Part shown: one piece after another, positions 54,200-64,000 of the stretch
How the letters are laid out: each line of letters opens with the position of its first letter
How positions within the stretch are numbered: position 1 is the stretch's first letter
Source: Eurosta solidaginis
Taxonomy: Eukaryota; Arthropoda; Insecta; Diptera; Tephritidae
Assembly: GCF_040869045.1 (NCBI RefSeq)
Contig: NC_090324.1
Location: forward strand, 56,387,346 to 56,451,345
Length of the DNA: 64,000 nt
Direction: 5' to 3'
The notes under the pieces: model-generated
The model's input: the letters and a program-made list of their open reading frames with translations, nothing else
The model's database searches: none
What the model was told of the DNA's origin: nothing
Program-made: the position numbers and the translations under genes

Positions 54200-55036
54200 T
54201 CATTTTATTTATTTTTTATTTATTTATTTCAATATTAATCTAGAAAATATAAAAAAAATTTAACACATTACAAGAAGAAAAAGCACCTAAAAAAATAACA
54301 ACCATTATTATTTTAACTTAAAAAACAAATAGCTAAGAAAAAATAAATTTAATCTTTGTTTAAATAAATCCTTCGCAGAGGAAAAATCAAGATTTCCAGG
54401 GTACATAAGCGAACTAAATTCTATCAAAGCTCTAAAAATCGGAGCATTAGTTGCGTAATTAGTTCTACCAAAGCCCAACCAGAAAATATCGCGATTCCGT
54501 AAACTCCCCTGCGGGATATTAAAACGTATTCTCTCAAGCAAGAAGGGGCAGCTAATTAATCCACTTATTAAGCCGAACACAAAAGTGAGGGACAGAATGG
54601 ACACTCTAGTATCTAAGGACTTTAAGCTAATAAGCAAACAACGGCTCCTATAAGGAGGAATCGGGTCTCTGAAGTTTAAGGACCACAAAGTGAAGCTGAC
54701 AAAAACTTTTAGAAGGCGCTCAAGCCTTTTAATATGATAACCATAGTATGGTCTCCAGATAAAAACAGTATATTCTAATTTGGAACGTACAAGCGAGGTG
54801 TACAGCATATTTAAAGTGTAGGAATCAGAAAAATCATAGCCAAAAGGTTTAATAAATGCAAGTGCTGAATATGCCTTTGCAATTACGTAACTCAAATGGC
54901 TTTGAAACAGATATATGGAGATATGGCAGAAGACAGCGAGACGTAGAGTAGGAGACATTTTTAATATTTAAATTTAATTTATTTTGTTTACACCAAATCG
55001 CGACATTATCTAAATCAGATTGGAGATTCGACACAT
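54200..55036 (-). mobile_element. LINE 3' end fragment (RT thumb and 3' UTR)
   Basis: The minus frame 54308-54958 carries FQSHLSYVIAKAYSALAFIK, LYTSLVRSKLEYTVFIWRPY, RLERLLKVFVSFTLWSLNFR and PPYRSRCLLISLKSLDTRVS, the C-terminal landmarks of CR1/jockey-like LINEs. The 3' UTR runs to a TTTATTTATTT tract at about 54205-54230. The upstream end at 55036 joins element T units in the same way as at 49915. No RNase H. Confidence 0.82.
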
Positions 55037-55057
55037 CCGTTAATACCCATATCGTAC

Positions 55058-55859
55058 TGTGACGGACTTATTTCTGCTGAGGTATGCCCAGTCCGTCCAG
55101 GGTTCCTATAGTTGGTGGGAGAACATATTCCGATTGAAATAAATAAACAAAGGAGTTCCGAAAACGTTATAAGGTTTATTTAAAAATTCAATGTCCTTAA
55201 TAGCTACTCCTATTCTCTGTCCCTGTCTAGATAAGAGTAGCTGAGGTAGAACCCGTCTGTTAAGCTCTCCGTCAGTTGGAGTAGGAACCTCCTACTGAAT
55301 ATAAAACTAATCACGAAATGAAGTAGAAACCTTCAGGTCGTGTTCTGGTCAGTGGTAGAAGCCCACTGACTCATATGCCTATCTCCTAGCTTCTGATCTT
55401 ACAAGCTAATTTGTCGCCCTTATATACGATTTCGTACGCCGGCGGACGGTTATTTCCTAAAAACAATTCATTAGTAACAATTCCTCCGTTATAAAATTAT
55501 GTAGGAGTGCGCGCAGGCAGTCGGTAATTTTACAATAACAATTATAACAATTATAAAAGGTATATACATACGCTTACATGCTAACATTCGTTTTCCCTTC
55601 TTCCATTATCATGCCTATGGTTTGTATATATGTATATATATATATATATGCATACTTTCGATCATGTAGGATAATCCGCTATCCCAGCATTTAGTATCCC
55701 GATTTTCGGGGCCCTAATATACATAGCGAACAGTGTACCTAATCTCGTACATACGTTTTTTGTTTGCCTGCCATGTTTTCCAATTTTCGCCCGACAAAAG
55801 TTTTTGAATATAAAGATATTGCATGCGCGAACTTCGGTGGAAAGCAGCGGAGCGTAACA
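55058..55859 (-). repeat. Probable solo LTR
   Basis: The 802-bp segment begins TGTGACGGAC and ends GAGCGTAACA on the plus strand (TGT...ACA). On the minus strand it has a TATATAAG box (about 55423) and an AATAAA signal (about 55175) before the end, as in an LTR. It interrupts an element T unit at ATCGTAC. No matching target duplication is visible and no second copy exists in the window, so the boundaries are tentative. Confidence 0.45.
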
Positions 55860-56084
55860 AAATTCTAGTAGGTCACTTTCACCACACCAAAAACTTTAAC
55901 ACAATTTTTACATAATTTAAGCACAGAAATACACTGATTGGAGTTTTAGTGAGTAAAAGTTAAAATTCTGAACACATTAGCTGAATAAAAAGTGTACAAA
56001 TAATTATTAAATAACAAATACAGACAGTGGTAGTTTAACAAATTCTGTTGTGGTAAGTGGTGAATGTGACCTACTAGAATTTTT
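55859..56084. mobile_element. Short TIR element (MITE), 226 bp
   Basis: The terminal inverted repeats AAATTCTAGTAGGTCACTTT and CACATTCACC-type partners match over 26 bases with one mismatch (55860-55885 and 56058-56083). There is no coding sequence between. The target duplication is unclear, so the superfamily is unknown. Confidence 0.72.
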
Positions 56085-56582
56085 TGAAGCTTGCCTCACA
56101 CGATTTTTCGTCTGTGCAATGTCTCTGTATTATATCGTTTCTGCTATTGAATTCAATCATTGTGTTTATGCGTATGTTCGCTGTCGCTGGATGCTTTCGA
56201 CTTCTGCTTATCCCATTAGTGCTCACACATAAAACCATTTGAGATAATTGATTGAAATTTTCAGCAAATATTTTTGTTGACATTAAACGGCTAAATTTAG
56301 TTTTTCAAAAAAATATCTCAAAAAATGTGGGTTTGGTGGAGCGTATGATATATCATACATAAACGTATACGGAGAGCAGATTCTATGAATATAAAGTAAA
56401 CTCATTTCCATGGGTTTTGAACTCAAATCGACATTTTATTTATAATAATATTAAGTGTTGATACATTTTAGATTTCTTAGAATTTGCATAGTCAATTGAC
56501 ATGATATTTGTAAAAACAGTTATCTGGGTGCAATCCAAAATTTCATGCATATAAATTTTGTACACTTGCCACAGTTTTTGCA
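56085..56582. other. Interval without recognised gene
   Basis: AT-rich sequence between the MITE and the piggyBac fragment. A short Cys-containing plus frame (56050-56232) overlaps the MITE end and shows no domain. A piggyBac 3' terminus could lie here but was not identified. Confidence 0.45.
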
Positions 56583-57105
56583 TCAACGCTGAGTTTTTGA
56601 GTAATTCACGTAGTGATCGACTGATTCGCTAGCACCACGGATTTCACCTTTCATATTGCTCAAAGGAGCATTTTCTATACGGTCCGAGCGGATTGTTCCT
56701 ACTAGTGTTATATTTTCAGAATCAAACTTGTCTAATAATTTGAAACTATTAAAAAAGTTGTCTAGAAATACAGTGCTGTTTTCGGGAACTATTCCATAGC
56801 ATAAACCCTTTATTACAGATAAACCTAATGGCTCTTTAGATCGAGTAGCACCTTTTCCGGTGTACAAATCGAAGTTCAACAAATACCCTTCTGAAGTAGT
56901 CAGACACCAAATTATGTATCCATATCTAATAGGTTTTCCTCGTATGAATTGCTTACCGAAATAAGGCTCCACCGATTCGTTCCAAAGGGTTTTCCAAGCT
57001 CTTTAAATTGTGTATTTAAATGATCCAAAATGGGCTTGACTTTGAATGCTTTATTGTTCTCATCAGTTTGTGAATTATCATTGAAATGCAGGTAACGATG
57101 TATTT
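56583..57105 (-). pseudogene. piggyBac-family transposase fragment
   Basis: The minus strand reads HFNDNSQTDENNKAFKVKPI, LDHLNTQFKEL, then (after a frameshift near 56985) PYFGKQFIRGKPIRYGYIIW, LLNFDLYTGKG, TVFLDNFFNSFKLLDKF and ITLVGTIRSDRIENAPL. These match the DDE core of piggyBac transposases. The second catalytic Asp (FLDNFF) is present. The first site reads WNESVEP, where the family has Asp before Glu. About 170 residues remain of roughly 500-600, with no terminal repeats seen. Confidence 0.8.
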
Positions 57106-58977
57106 TTTATAAGCTTTTATTTAGTTTCACTTTTGTTGTCTGTAATGGAATCTTGCAAGTTAAATTTGATACACTTCCCGGTGTCCGATTGAGCTGAAAT
57201 TTTGCACACATGTATAACTCCGTGGATTGTGATATTTGGACGTGGTGAATCACGCGTGTCGCGCGTGGTGAATCTCAACGCTTGCGAAAAGCAGAGACAC
57301 AACCCTCTGTTGTATTTTTTTCTGTGTATAACCAACATAGCTGAATTGTTAAGGCTGTTTAACTCTGTAATCTTTTCTGTAATTTATTTTGCTTTGGGAA
57401 AAATTACCTATTTGAAAAAAGCTGGCTGAAAAATATTGGCATAACAGCTTAAGTTAAATCAAGAATGGAAAATCTTGGAAAATTTGAGCAGATGTGGCAA
57501 TTTCGCGCGTCCGTTGAACGAAATATTGACAATCTGCTGATCATCGCTAGGAAATTAGCGACATTCCATCAACTAAGCAGCACTTTAGCAATACTACTGT
57601 TATTATTTGGCCGCTCAAACACACACATATTAATTGTGCATTAAATCTAAAATATACAAATACACCATAATAATTTACACGGCCAAAGCCATAATAATTT
57701 ACACGGGTCATCAATTCTTTCTCTGATTCAAAATCTGAACTACCAGCGCTACCGTCAACAGCTCGGCGTCATCATTGCCAGAAGCGCCAATAACACCAAA
57801 CTCGTGCCTGACACACAAAAGTCGTTTCACTCAATAGCGCAAGTAAAATGTACTACGCACTCACTACTAAGTAGCGTCAAAAATTCGCTTGGAGTCATTT
57901 CGTCAATGAGCTACCATTGAGCTGGCACCGCATTGGCGCTGGCGCCATGCAATTTACATCACTAAAATTGCGCGAATGCCCAGGCTCATGACTTTGTTAA
58001 TCCAGATGGTGAAAACAAACACTCAAAGGAATGCAACCTTGCAAACAACAGCCGTCATTTTCATAGTGTAAAAATTCTGTGATACAACGAACGCTAACGC
58101 GGTTAGGCTCTTATCGGTAAGTGTTGCATACTTTTCTGCGCACTTGATTTTGTTTTACAGATTTTTGGCGATGGAATTTTAGCTAAGCGAAAGTTGGAAT
58201 ATTAGCTGTGTTTTTTTATACACGCGTATAGATTTACGTTTGCGCGTGAAAAAAAACGCCTATCCTCGCTTACATAATGCTTACGAGACCCAACTAGCTA
58301 CAGCGTGTACCGAAAAGCGGAGACACGACCCTCTGTTGTATACCTGTGTATAACATATAGCTAAATCAGTTGCGATGAATTGTGGACACACATAGAATAC
58401 ATAGAATTAGTGTAGGGGGTGAAACAAAAACACATATTTCAGTTACATCTGCGTATAATGCGTATTGAAATTTATTAGTACACATTTTATGCGCAGCAAT
58501 TTTGCTTCGTATTTCAATGACAAATTTCACACGAAAACAAACCAAACACGAGAATAGTTCGTGAGAGACCGTTTTAGCTTGTATCCATATGCATCATAGC
58601 TTATACTTACACGATAATTTTTGTATGTCAACGAATAGATCAGGCTAGCTGCGCTTGGTTGTTTTATACGTACTCATACTCAAATTGCTGCGGATATATT
58701 AGAGTATCAAAAAAGTTACCTGATGCCGATCTCTGCCACAGAGAAAATTTGTTGGTTATGAATGTGGATTTTTTCTGATTTATTATTAGTATTTATGACC
58801 CAATGCCAAGGTGAGCACGTGCCGAGGGCTGAATGATATGAGGGTGTATAAAAATTTCATATCGTTAACGTTGCGCCTCAGGGTACCAGGGCGAACCCTG
58901 TTGTACTGAAGCCCTTATCCCTCTACAATGGACCTCTGGGGGATGGACCGTTTTTGTCCTACACTCGTGGGAACAAA
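57106..58977. other. Interval with dispersed direct repeats, no gene
   Basis: A block (CGAAAAGC[A/G]GAGACAC[A/G]ACCCTCTGTTGTAT) occurs at about 57284-57318 and 58313-58346 in direct orientation, followed in both by TGTGTATAAC. CCATAATAATTTACACGG is repeated at about 57665 and 57691. 58700-58950 may include the Helitron 5' end, which I could not delimit. Confidence 0.5.
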
Positions 58978-60090
58978 ATGAACAAAAAGAAAGAAACTAT
59001 TACACAAAGAAAACGACGTTTAGAGAAGCGGAAATTTAAGCGGCAGGAGATGATTGCTAATGAAAACGATGCCCACAAGCGGCAACGCTTAGAAAAGATA
59101 AGTTTAGCAGTCGGAAAGCATAGAGAAAATGAGTCACCAGAACAACGCACAAATAGGCAAGATACGGATAGAATACGTCATCAAGAGGGAAGGAAAAATG
59201 AATTACAAGAAGAACACTTGGTCAGACTCGAAAGGAACACAATTAACAGGCAAGTACGTCAGTTAACGCAAACGGGAGAGGAACGCATGGTAAAAAATTT
59301 TAAACGTGGTAGCGTTGAATACTTTAATAACTCGATAAATACATTTTGCGATACAGTGTGTAATATTTGCACGAAGAGATGTTATCCCCAACAAGTGACC
59401 AAATATAAAATTAGTGCCACATCTCCTTCTTATCTTCCACGAGAATTGCGCGAGAAGAAAGAATTGTTACTGTGTTGCCGATGTAAAAATCACGTAAGTA
59501 AAAGCAACACGTCCGTATCTCCTTCTAGGGCATACTGGAACAGCATGGAACCTGGGCATATTCCAGAAGTTATACTAAGATTGTCGCAAACTGAAAAGCG
59601 CCTTATTTCTCGAATAATACCGTTTTTAAAAATTATAAAGCTTGACGGCTTATTTGGACAATATGGATTTCGTGGCCAGGCAGTTCTTTTTGCTCAAGAT
59701 CTTTTCGAGGTTACCGAAAAACTTCCACATATGTTGCCTAGATCTGTGCATAAATGTGGAATTGTTATTGTTACAGAGCATTTGGAGAATTTTAATAATA
59801 CTCGTGAGTTCTCAGTTTCTCGCGATAATGTGTTCGAGGCTCTGACATGGTTGGTGGCTAATAATCCCTTGTACAAAGATGTCCTTATAGACAACAACGC
59901 AAACCTATCGACCGACGATCTGATTTTAGTTTTCGAAAACGCTTGTTCTACATCGCAAACTGCTTTTCAAAGCGCGGTCCCTAGCAATAAGGACTTTGTA
60001 CAAATTAATGACGTTTCTCGTATATTACAGGCATCATGGCATCAAGGAAATGTTGAAGTTTTTTACATCGTGCATGTGCTATGGCAATGA
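58978..60090 (+). pseudogene. Helitron Rep, N-terminal zinc-finger part
   Basis: ATG 58978 is chosen over an upstream TTG. A strongly basic N-terminus (NKKKETITQRKRRLEKRKFK) leads to Cys clusters CDTVCNICTKRCYPQQ and LLCCRCKNHVSK. Then a conserved Helitron segment follows: MEPGHIPEVILRLSQTEKRL, ISRIIPFLKIIKL, FRGQAVLFAQD, LPRSVHKCGIVIVTE. It ends at 60090, where the next frame (from 60081) takes over, so a frameshift lies near 60078. Confidence 0.82.
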
Positions 60091-61301
60091 GTAATATTAT
60101 AAGAGTATCCATTACTCCACCTCAGCAGTGGAGCAAAAATACTCTTGATCAAAACATGGTAGAAGGAGATTCACTGTATGTCAAACTGCGATTATTAAAT
60201 GTTGAAAATCCTGCAGGTATCCAAATCCAAGAAGACGGTTATTTAGAAATAAGGCATTTCAATTTAGTTAAAGCTAAATTGGAAATATTTGGCCGTGCCT
60301 TTGCTTTAGAATATGAGAGTGACAGTTCTTTGTTCGGGAGTTTACGAGATTCGATTAATCGCAACAATATTGGTCTGCCTTTAAAAGATGCTATGTGCAG
60401 GCTATTCTTGACACATAAAACAGGTATATTTATAGCTGCCGGAAAATCATTTGGGATTATTTGTTATGATCGAAAGTTCTATTTAACTGATTCTCATTCG
60501 TGTGGCCCAAAAGGGGCTAGAGCTAATGATGGGAAAGCATGCGTGATTGAATGCACAACAGTCGATGAGTTATTTCGTTTATGTAAACGAGCTACTACAT
60601 CGAAAAATGTCCCTTACACTTTGACATATGTTGCAGTGACAACTATACTCATCATCAGTCCAAATCACGCACCGATAAGCACGCCGCATTTACCAAAATT
60701 AACAACTAATGAAAATATATCCAATAGCACCGCAATCAACGATGCGTATCTACCTGTACAAACTTCTTTCATGGGTCCGATTGATTGTCATCAACCGGAA
60801 GTTGAAGATGAGCTCGAAGTATCTGGTAATATCAATAAAACCATACGCAAAACGAAAGACAACATTGTTAACGTAAACCACGAACGGAAAGCAGAAGAAT
60901 TATCTTGGTTTTACCTATTCCCCTACGGTGTCAATGGATTAAATGAAGAGACGAGGCAAGTTCTAATATCTCCTCTTGATTACTATCAGTACCGCATTCT
61001 TAGCGATGATACTCGATTTCAGAGGAATGATTATTTGTTCTACGCCTTATTAATGTTTGAATTTTATAGAATCAAATCTACGATTGCTGCTTGTGGAAAA
61101 AAAATTCAAGGACATAATGGTATGGTTGAGGATGTACATTTATATTTAAAAAATTTGAGAGGCTCTGCTTCTTACTGCCGAGCAGCACTGAATGATCTCG
61201 TAGCACAAATCAGGTGTCTTGGACCACCAACGTATTTTCTAACTTTCAGCTGTAACGATTTGAACCTACCGGCCTTAACATATTGGAAGTACAAAAATTG
61301 A
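60081..61301 (+). pseudogene. Helitron Rep, middle part
   Basis: The open frame of about 400 codons includes YVKLRLLNVENPAGIQ, FLTHKTGIFIAAGKSFGIIC (a region with peptidase-like DSHSCGP), LSWFYLFPYGVNGLNEETRQ, YYQYRILSDDTRFQRNDYLF and GSASYCRAALNDLVAQIRCL. It ends with PTYFLTFSCNDLNLP, the classical Helitron N-terminal domain. A short deletion near 61280 moves the frame. Confidence 0.85.
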
Positions 61302-62269
61302 TTGAATAATATCCAGTTATTGTAAGCCGACATTTTATGGTAAGAGTTCATGCACTTTTAACGTTTTTAACATATTCTCACGAGGTATTCGGCGGCCAAA
61401 TGAAAGATTTCTGGTGGCGCATTGAATATCAGAATCGCGGGAGCCCACATTTACATATGGTGATATGGATCGAAAATTACCCATCTTTTGAAACTGAAGA
61501 AGGCATTCGTCTCCTTGACCAAATTGTATCCTGCCAATTGCCACCAGAAAATACTGATCTTTATGAATTGGTTAAAAAAAATCAAATTCACCGTCATACA
61601 CATACCTGTCAAAAGAACAACACCAATACTTGCCGGTTCGGATTTCCCCGACAAGAATCCGATGAAACTCGGATAATTGATCAAACTTCTGATGAATACC
61701 TCCGGAATGGTGGTAGAATTTGTATTCTAAGGCGACGCCTGGAGGATAGATGGGTTAATAATTATAATCCAACTTTACTAAAGGTTTGGAATGGGAATAT
61801 AGATTTGCAACCATGTGGCTCAAATGAAGCAATAGCATATTATGTTGCGAAATATATCTCTAAATCTGAACCAAACGCATTAGATTCAAGTCTGGTCCAG
61901 GCAGTGCGAAACATACAACGTGAAGAAAGTGACATATCCCGAAAACTCTTTAAGGTTTGTATGCGAATTATGCAAGAGCGACAAATCTCTCCTTGTGAGT
62001 CCGCATTTAGACTGTGTCATCTAAATCTACGCGATAGCTCAAGGAAATGTATTTTCTTAAACACTCGTAAGCCGGAAGTCAGATACCGAGTATTAAAATT
62101 TGATGACGACGGACAAGCAACGGGATATTGCAATAATATCTTTGACAGGTACGAAATACGTCCACACGAACACCCAGAATTCGACTTTATTAAGATGAGT
62201 TTGCTAGAATTCGCAATGTTATTTGAGCCTTATTACATAAAAAAAAACCTACAACGTGAACAACGATGA
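61286..62269 (+). pseudogene. Helitron Rep endonuclease catalytic region
   Basis: After the frame change the sequence reads EVQKLIE, a TAA (61307) and YPVIVSRHFMVRVHALLTFL. The metal-binding HUH motif is GSPHLHMVIW (His codons 61448 and 61454), and the nucleophile region is AYYVAKYISK (Tyr codons 61841 and 61853). CRFGFPRQESDETRI and QPCGSNEAIAYY are also typical. This domain nicks and joins DNA ends. Only the TAA and the two flanking frameshifts disable it. Confidence 0.87.
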
Positions 62270-62570
62270 ATCCGTAGATGATCATCAATCTCAAGAAAAG
62301 ACCACCAGAAGACGACTTATCACATTGCCCGATAATAGTAAACTTGTAGTTCGAAATATTCCAGCCATAGTACGAGTTCCATACTTTGTAGCAGCGACAG
62401 ACCCCGAGAGCTATTATTATAGTCTTTTGCTACAATACATGCCGTATCGTAATGAATGTGAGCTACTGGAAGATACGACTCCGCTCAGGAAGCATTCCTG
62501 GAAAAATAAGAATTCCTCCGCCAAACCAACGAGCGTATGCAACTTTTTAGAGAACGAGACCGACAGCTAG
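62256..62570 (+). pseudogene. Helitron Rep-helicase linker
   Basis: RRLITLPDNSKLVVRNIPAI, VRVPYFVAATDPESYYYSLL and LQYMPYRNECELLED mark the conserved linker between Rep and helicase (the 'YYYSLLLLY(M)P(W/F)R' type). A frameshift in an A-run near 62240 separates it from Rep and another near 62505 from the helicase. Confidence 0.8.
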
Positions 62571-64000
62571 AAAACGCGTTTAACCAAGTTCACGCATTTC
62601 ACATTCTCGGTGAAGAAAATCTACAACCTAACGACGAACCCATTGATGAAATCGGAGCCCCTGAAAAATGTATGGCTGATGATGAGTTCAGTACGTGTTG
62701 CAGAGCTATGAATGGTGATCAGGCAGAAGTATTTCGGTTTGTGACACGAAATATTCAAGAGCAGATTCATGGAGACGACAACAGACTAAGGCTCTTCATT
62801 ACAGGGAACGCGGGAACTGGTAAAACATTTTTGTTTAAATTGCTGAAAAATCAAGCCAACCGTTGCCATGCCAAGACTGTCGTTAAAGTGTGCGCTCTAA
62901 CAGGAGTCGCAGCGCGTTTGATTGGAGGCTCTACTCTTCATACTGCACTAAAGTTACCTGTGCAAAAAGATGGAAAAATATCCCAAATGCCTATGCTGAC
63001 GGGAAACTTTCTCAGATTAATGCGGTTGCAGTGGAAAGATATACAATATATATTTATTGACGAAATATCAATGGTGCCGTATGAGATGCTTTGCATGATC
63101 GAATCCAGATTAAAACAGCTTAAGAACAGTGAAGAAATGTTCGGTGGTCTTAATGTGCTCTTGTTCGGCGATCTAATGCAACTACCTCCGGTACGAGGAA
63201 ACCAAGTATTCGATCAACCAGGAAGAATGGTTCCAGCGACACATTTATGGCGCCTGTTCTCTTTAATAGAGCTAAAAGAGAACATGAGACAAAAGGGTTG
63301 CGATAAGTTTGTGAATATATTGAACGCTTTGAGAGTAGGTGAGATGACTACCGAACACTTTTCTTATCTTATGCAGAAATTACTTGTAAATAGCTCTGGA
63401 GAGTTCTCCATTGAAAACGCTCTACGAATTTACCCAACGAATCAGAAAGTCAATAAACACAATGCAGCCGTTCTCGAACATTTTAGGAAGAAAAATATAG
63501 AAATATTTAAAATAACAGCCCAAGATCAATTAATTGATGGAACAAAAAACAATGATCAGATTGATGTTAATAATATAATACACTCAGACATTAACAAAAC
63601 AGGAGGTCTTCCAAAGGAACTAAAAATATTTGTTGGTGCTAAAGTTATGTTGAGGTCTAACGTTGACGTTGCTAAGGGACATGTAAATGGAGCAATAGGT
63701 CACATTACTGAAATTATGTGGCCATATTACAGACGTGCTCAACTGGACCATAACGATATACCATCGGTTCGCGTAGACTTTGGTAACGATGGCGATCAGA
63801 TAATACAGCCTAAATCAGTTCAATTTCCATCTAAATTTAATCACGGCACAGCTGAAAGAAGAATACTCCCGATTGTCTTGTCGTGGGCTTCAACTGTGCA
63901 CAAAATGCAGGGAACTACTGTAGATCATGCTGTTATTTATCTAGGCTGCAAATTATTTGCTGCTGGTCAAGCTTATGTGGCTTTAAGCCGAGCTAGGTCT
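62537..64000 (+). CDS. Helitron PIF1-like helicase domain, open to window end
   Basis: A frame without stops runs 488 codons from ATG 62537 (frame open from 62510) to the last base. SF1B helicase motifs are the Walker A GNAGTGKT (62804-62827), ALTGVAARLIGGSTLHTAL (Ia), YIFIDEISMV (Walker B), LLFGDLMQLPPVRG (III), ELKENMRQ (IV), VGAKVMLRSNVDV and, near the end, SWASTVHKMQGTTVDHAVIY and AYVALSRARS (V/VI). It would unwind DNA during rolling-circle transposition. The domain is nearly complete. As it is fused to a broken Rep, a functional RepHel is unlikely from this copy. Confidence 0.9.
   Translation, partial: MQLFRERDRQLENAFNQVHAFHILGEENLQPNDEPIDEIGAPEKCMADDEFSTCCRAMNGDQAEVFRFVTRNIQEQIHGDDNRLRLFITGNAGTGKTFLFKLLKNQANRCHAKTVVKVCALTGVAARLIGGSTLHTALKLPVQKDGKISQMPMLTGNFLRLMRLQWKDIQYIFIDEISMVPYEMLCMIESRLKQLKNSEEMFGGLNVLLFGDLMQLPPVRGNQVFDQPGRMVPATHLWRLFSLIELKENMRQKGCDKFVNILNALRVGEMTTEHFSYLMQKLLVNSSGEFSIENALRIYPTNQKVNKHNAAVLEHFRKKNIEIFKITAQDQLIDGTKNNDQIDVNNIIHSDINKTGGLPKELKIFVGAKVMLRSNVDVAKGHVNGAIGHITEIMWPYYRRAQLDHNDIPSVRVDFGNDGDQIIQPKSVQFPSKFNHGTAERRILPIVLSWASTVHKMQGTTVDHAVIYLGCKLFAAGQAYVALSRARS

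Larger units (their letters stand above)
58978..64000 (+). mobile_element. Helitron, RepHel-coding, truncated by window end
   Basis: A plus-strand run of frames encodes a Helitron RepHel protein: zinc-finger N-terminus, HUH/Tyr Rep endonuclease and a PIF1-like helicase. At least four frameshifts and one stop break the Rep part, while the helicase is open to the last base. Helitrons move by rolling-circle replication and are bounded by 5'-TC and CTRR-3' ends; the 3' end is outside the window. Confidence 0.88.

Noticed and set aside
57202..57429. 75-codon plus frame in the interval before the Helitron
   Set aside because: It overlaps a dispersed direct repeat, starts with a weak context and has no recognisable domain.
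1..64000. Host protein-coding genes, tRNA or rRNA genes
   Set aside because: All frames with recognisable motifs belong to transposable elements. The only tRNA-like sequence is the SINE head at about 28000-28078.

Overview
The window looks like repeat-rich heterochromatin or intergenic DNA from a dipteran insect, most plausibly a tephritid fruit fly. The transposon families, a tRNA-derived SINE of a type I recall from flies, and AT-rich spacers all fit; the species call is inference. I see no convincing host gene. Almost every reading frame belongs to a transposable element (TE), and nearly all are broken.

Layout: (1) 1-3590, minus: a LINE with a 2A-like motif and PHD-type fingers, cut by the left window edge and abutting a BEL/Pao gag scrap (3591-3758). 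(2) 4791-13543, minus: a complete Ty3/gypsy element (mdg1/412-like) with about 405-bp LTRs that differ at about 1.5% of sites, a 4-bp target duplication (GCCT), a tRNA-Arg-type primer site and a polypurine tract. It sits inside another BEL/Pao gag remnant. (3) 14402-22567, minus: BEL element A, whose integrase is split by a LOA-clade LINE (15185-18284) with a 15-bp target duplication. (4) 23867-37536, minus: BEL element B, with 394/395-bp LTRs and a 5-bp duplication (CTTTT). It contains a second LOA LINE (24385-28564), which itself contains a SINE (27718-28078). (5) 37651-41662, plus: BEL element C, without recognisable LTRs. (6) 42201-55036: a composite of a repeat family with about 130-bp internal periodicity, in plus and then minus orientation, interleaved with two near-identical copies of a dead LINE 5' half and two inverted LINE 3' fragments. 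(7) 55058-57105: a probable solo LTR, a TIR MITE and a piggyBac transposase fragment. (8) 58978-64000, plus: a Helitron RepHel gene broken in the Rep part, with an open PIF1-like helicase running off the window.

The insertions can be ordered. LTR divergence makes the gypsy element younger than BEL B. LOA-2 is younger than BEL B, and the SINE is younger than LOA-2. LOA-1 is younger than BEL A. At the clear insertion points, removing the insert plus one copy of the duplication restores the interrupted frame. All divergence figures were counted by eye. The most unusual parts are the mosaic at 47-55 kb, which copied a dead LINE by a DNA-level mechanism, and an unexplained array of five GGAA/TTCC palindromes at 28.75-29.02 kb.
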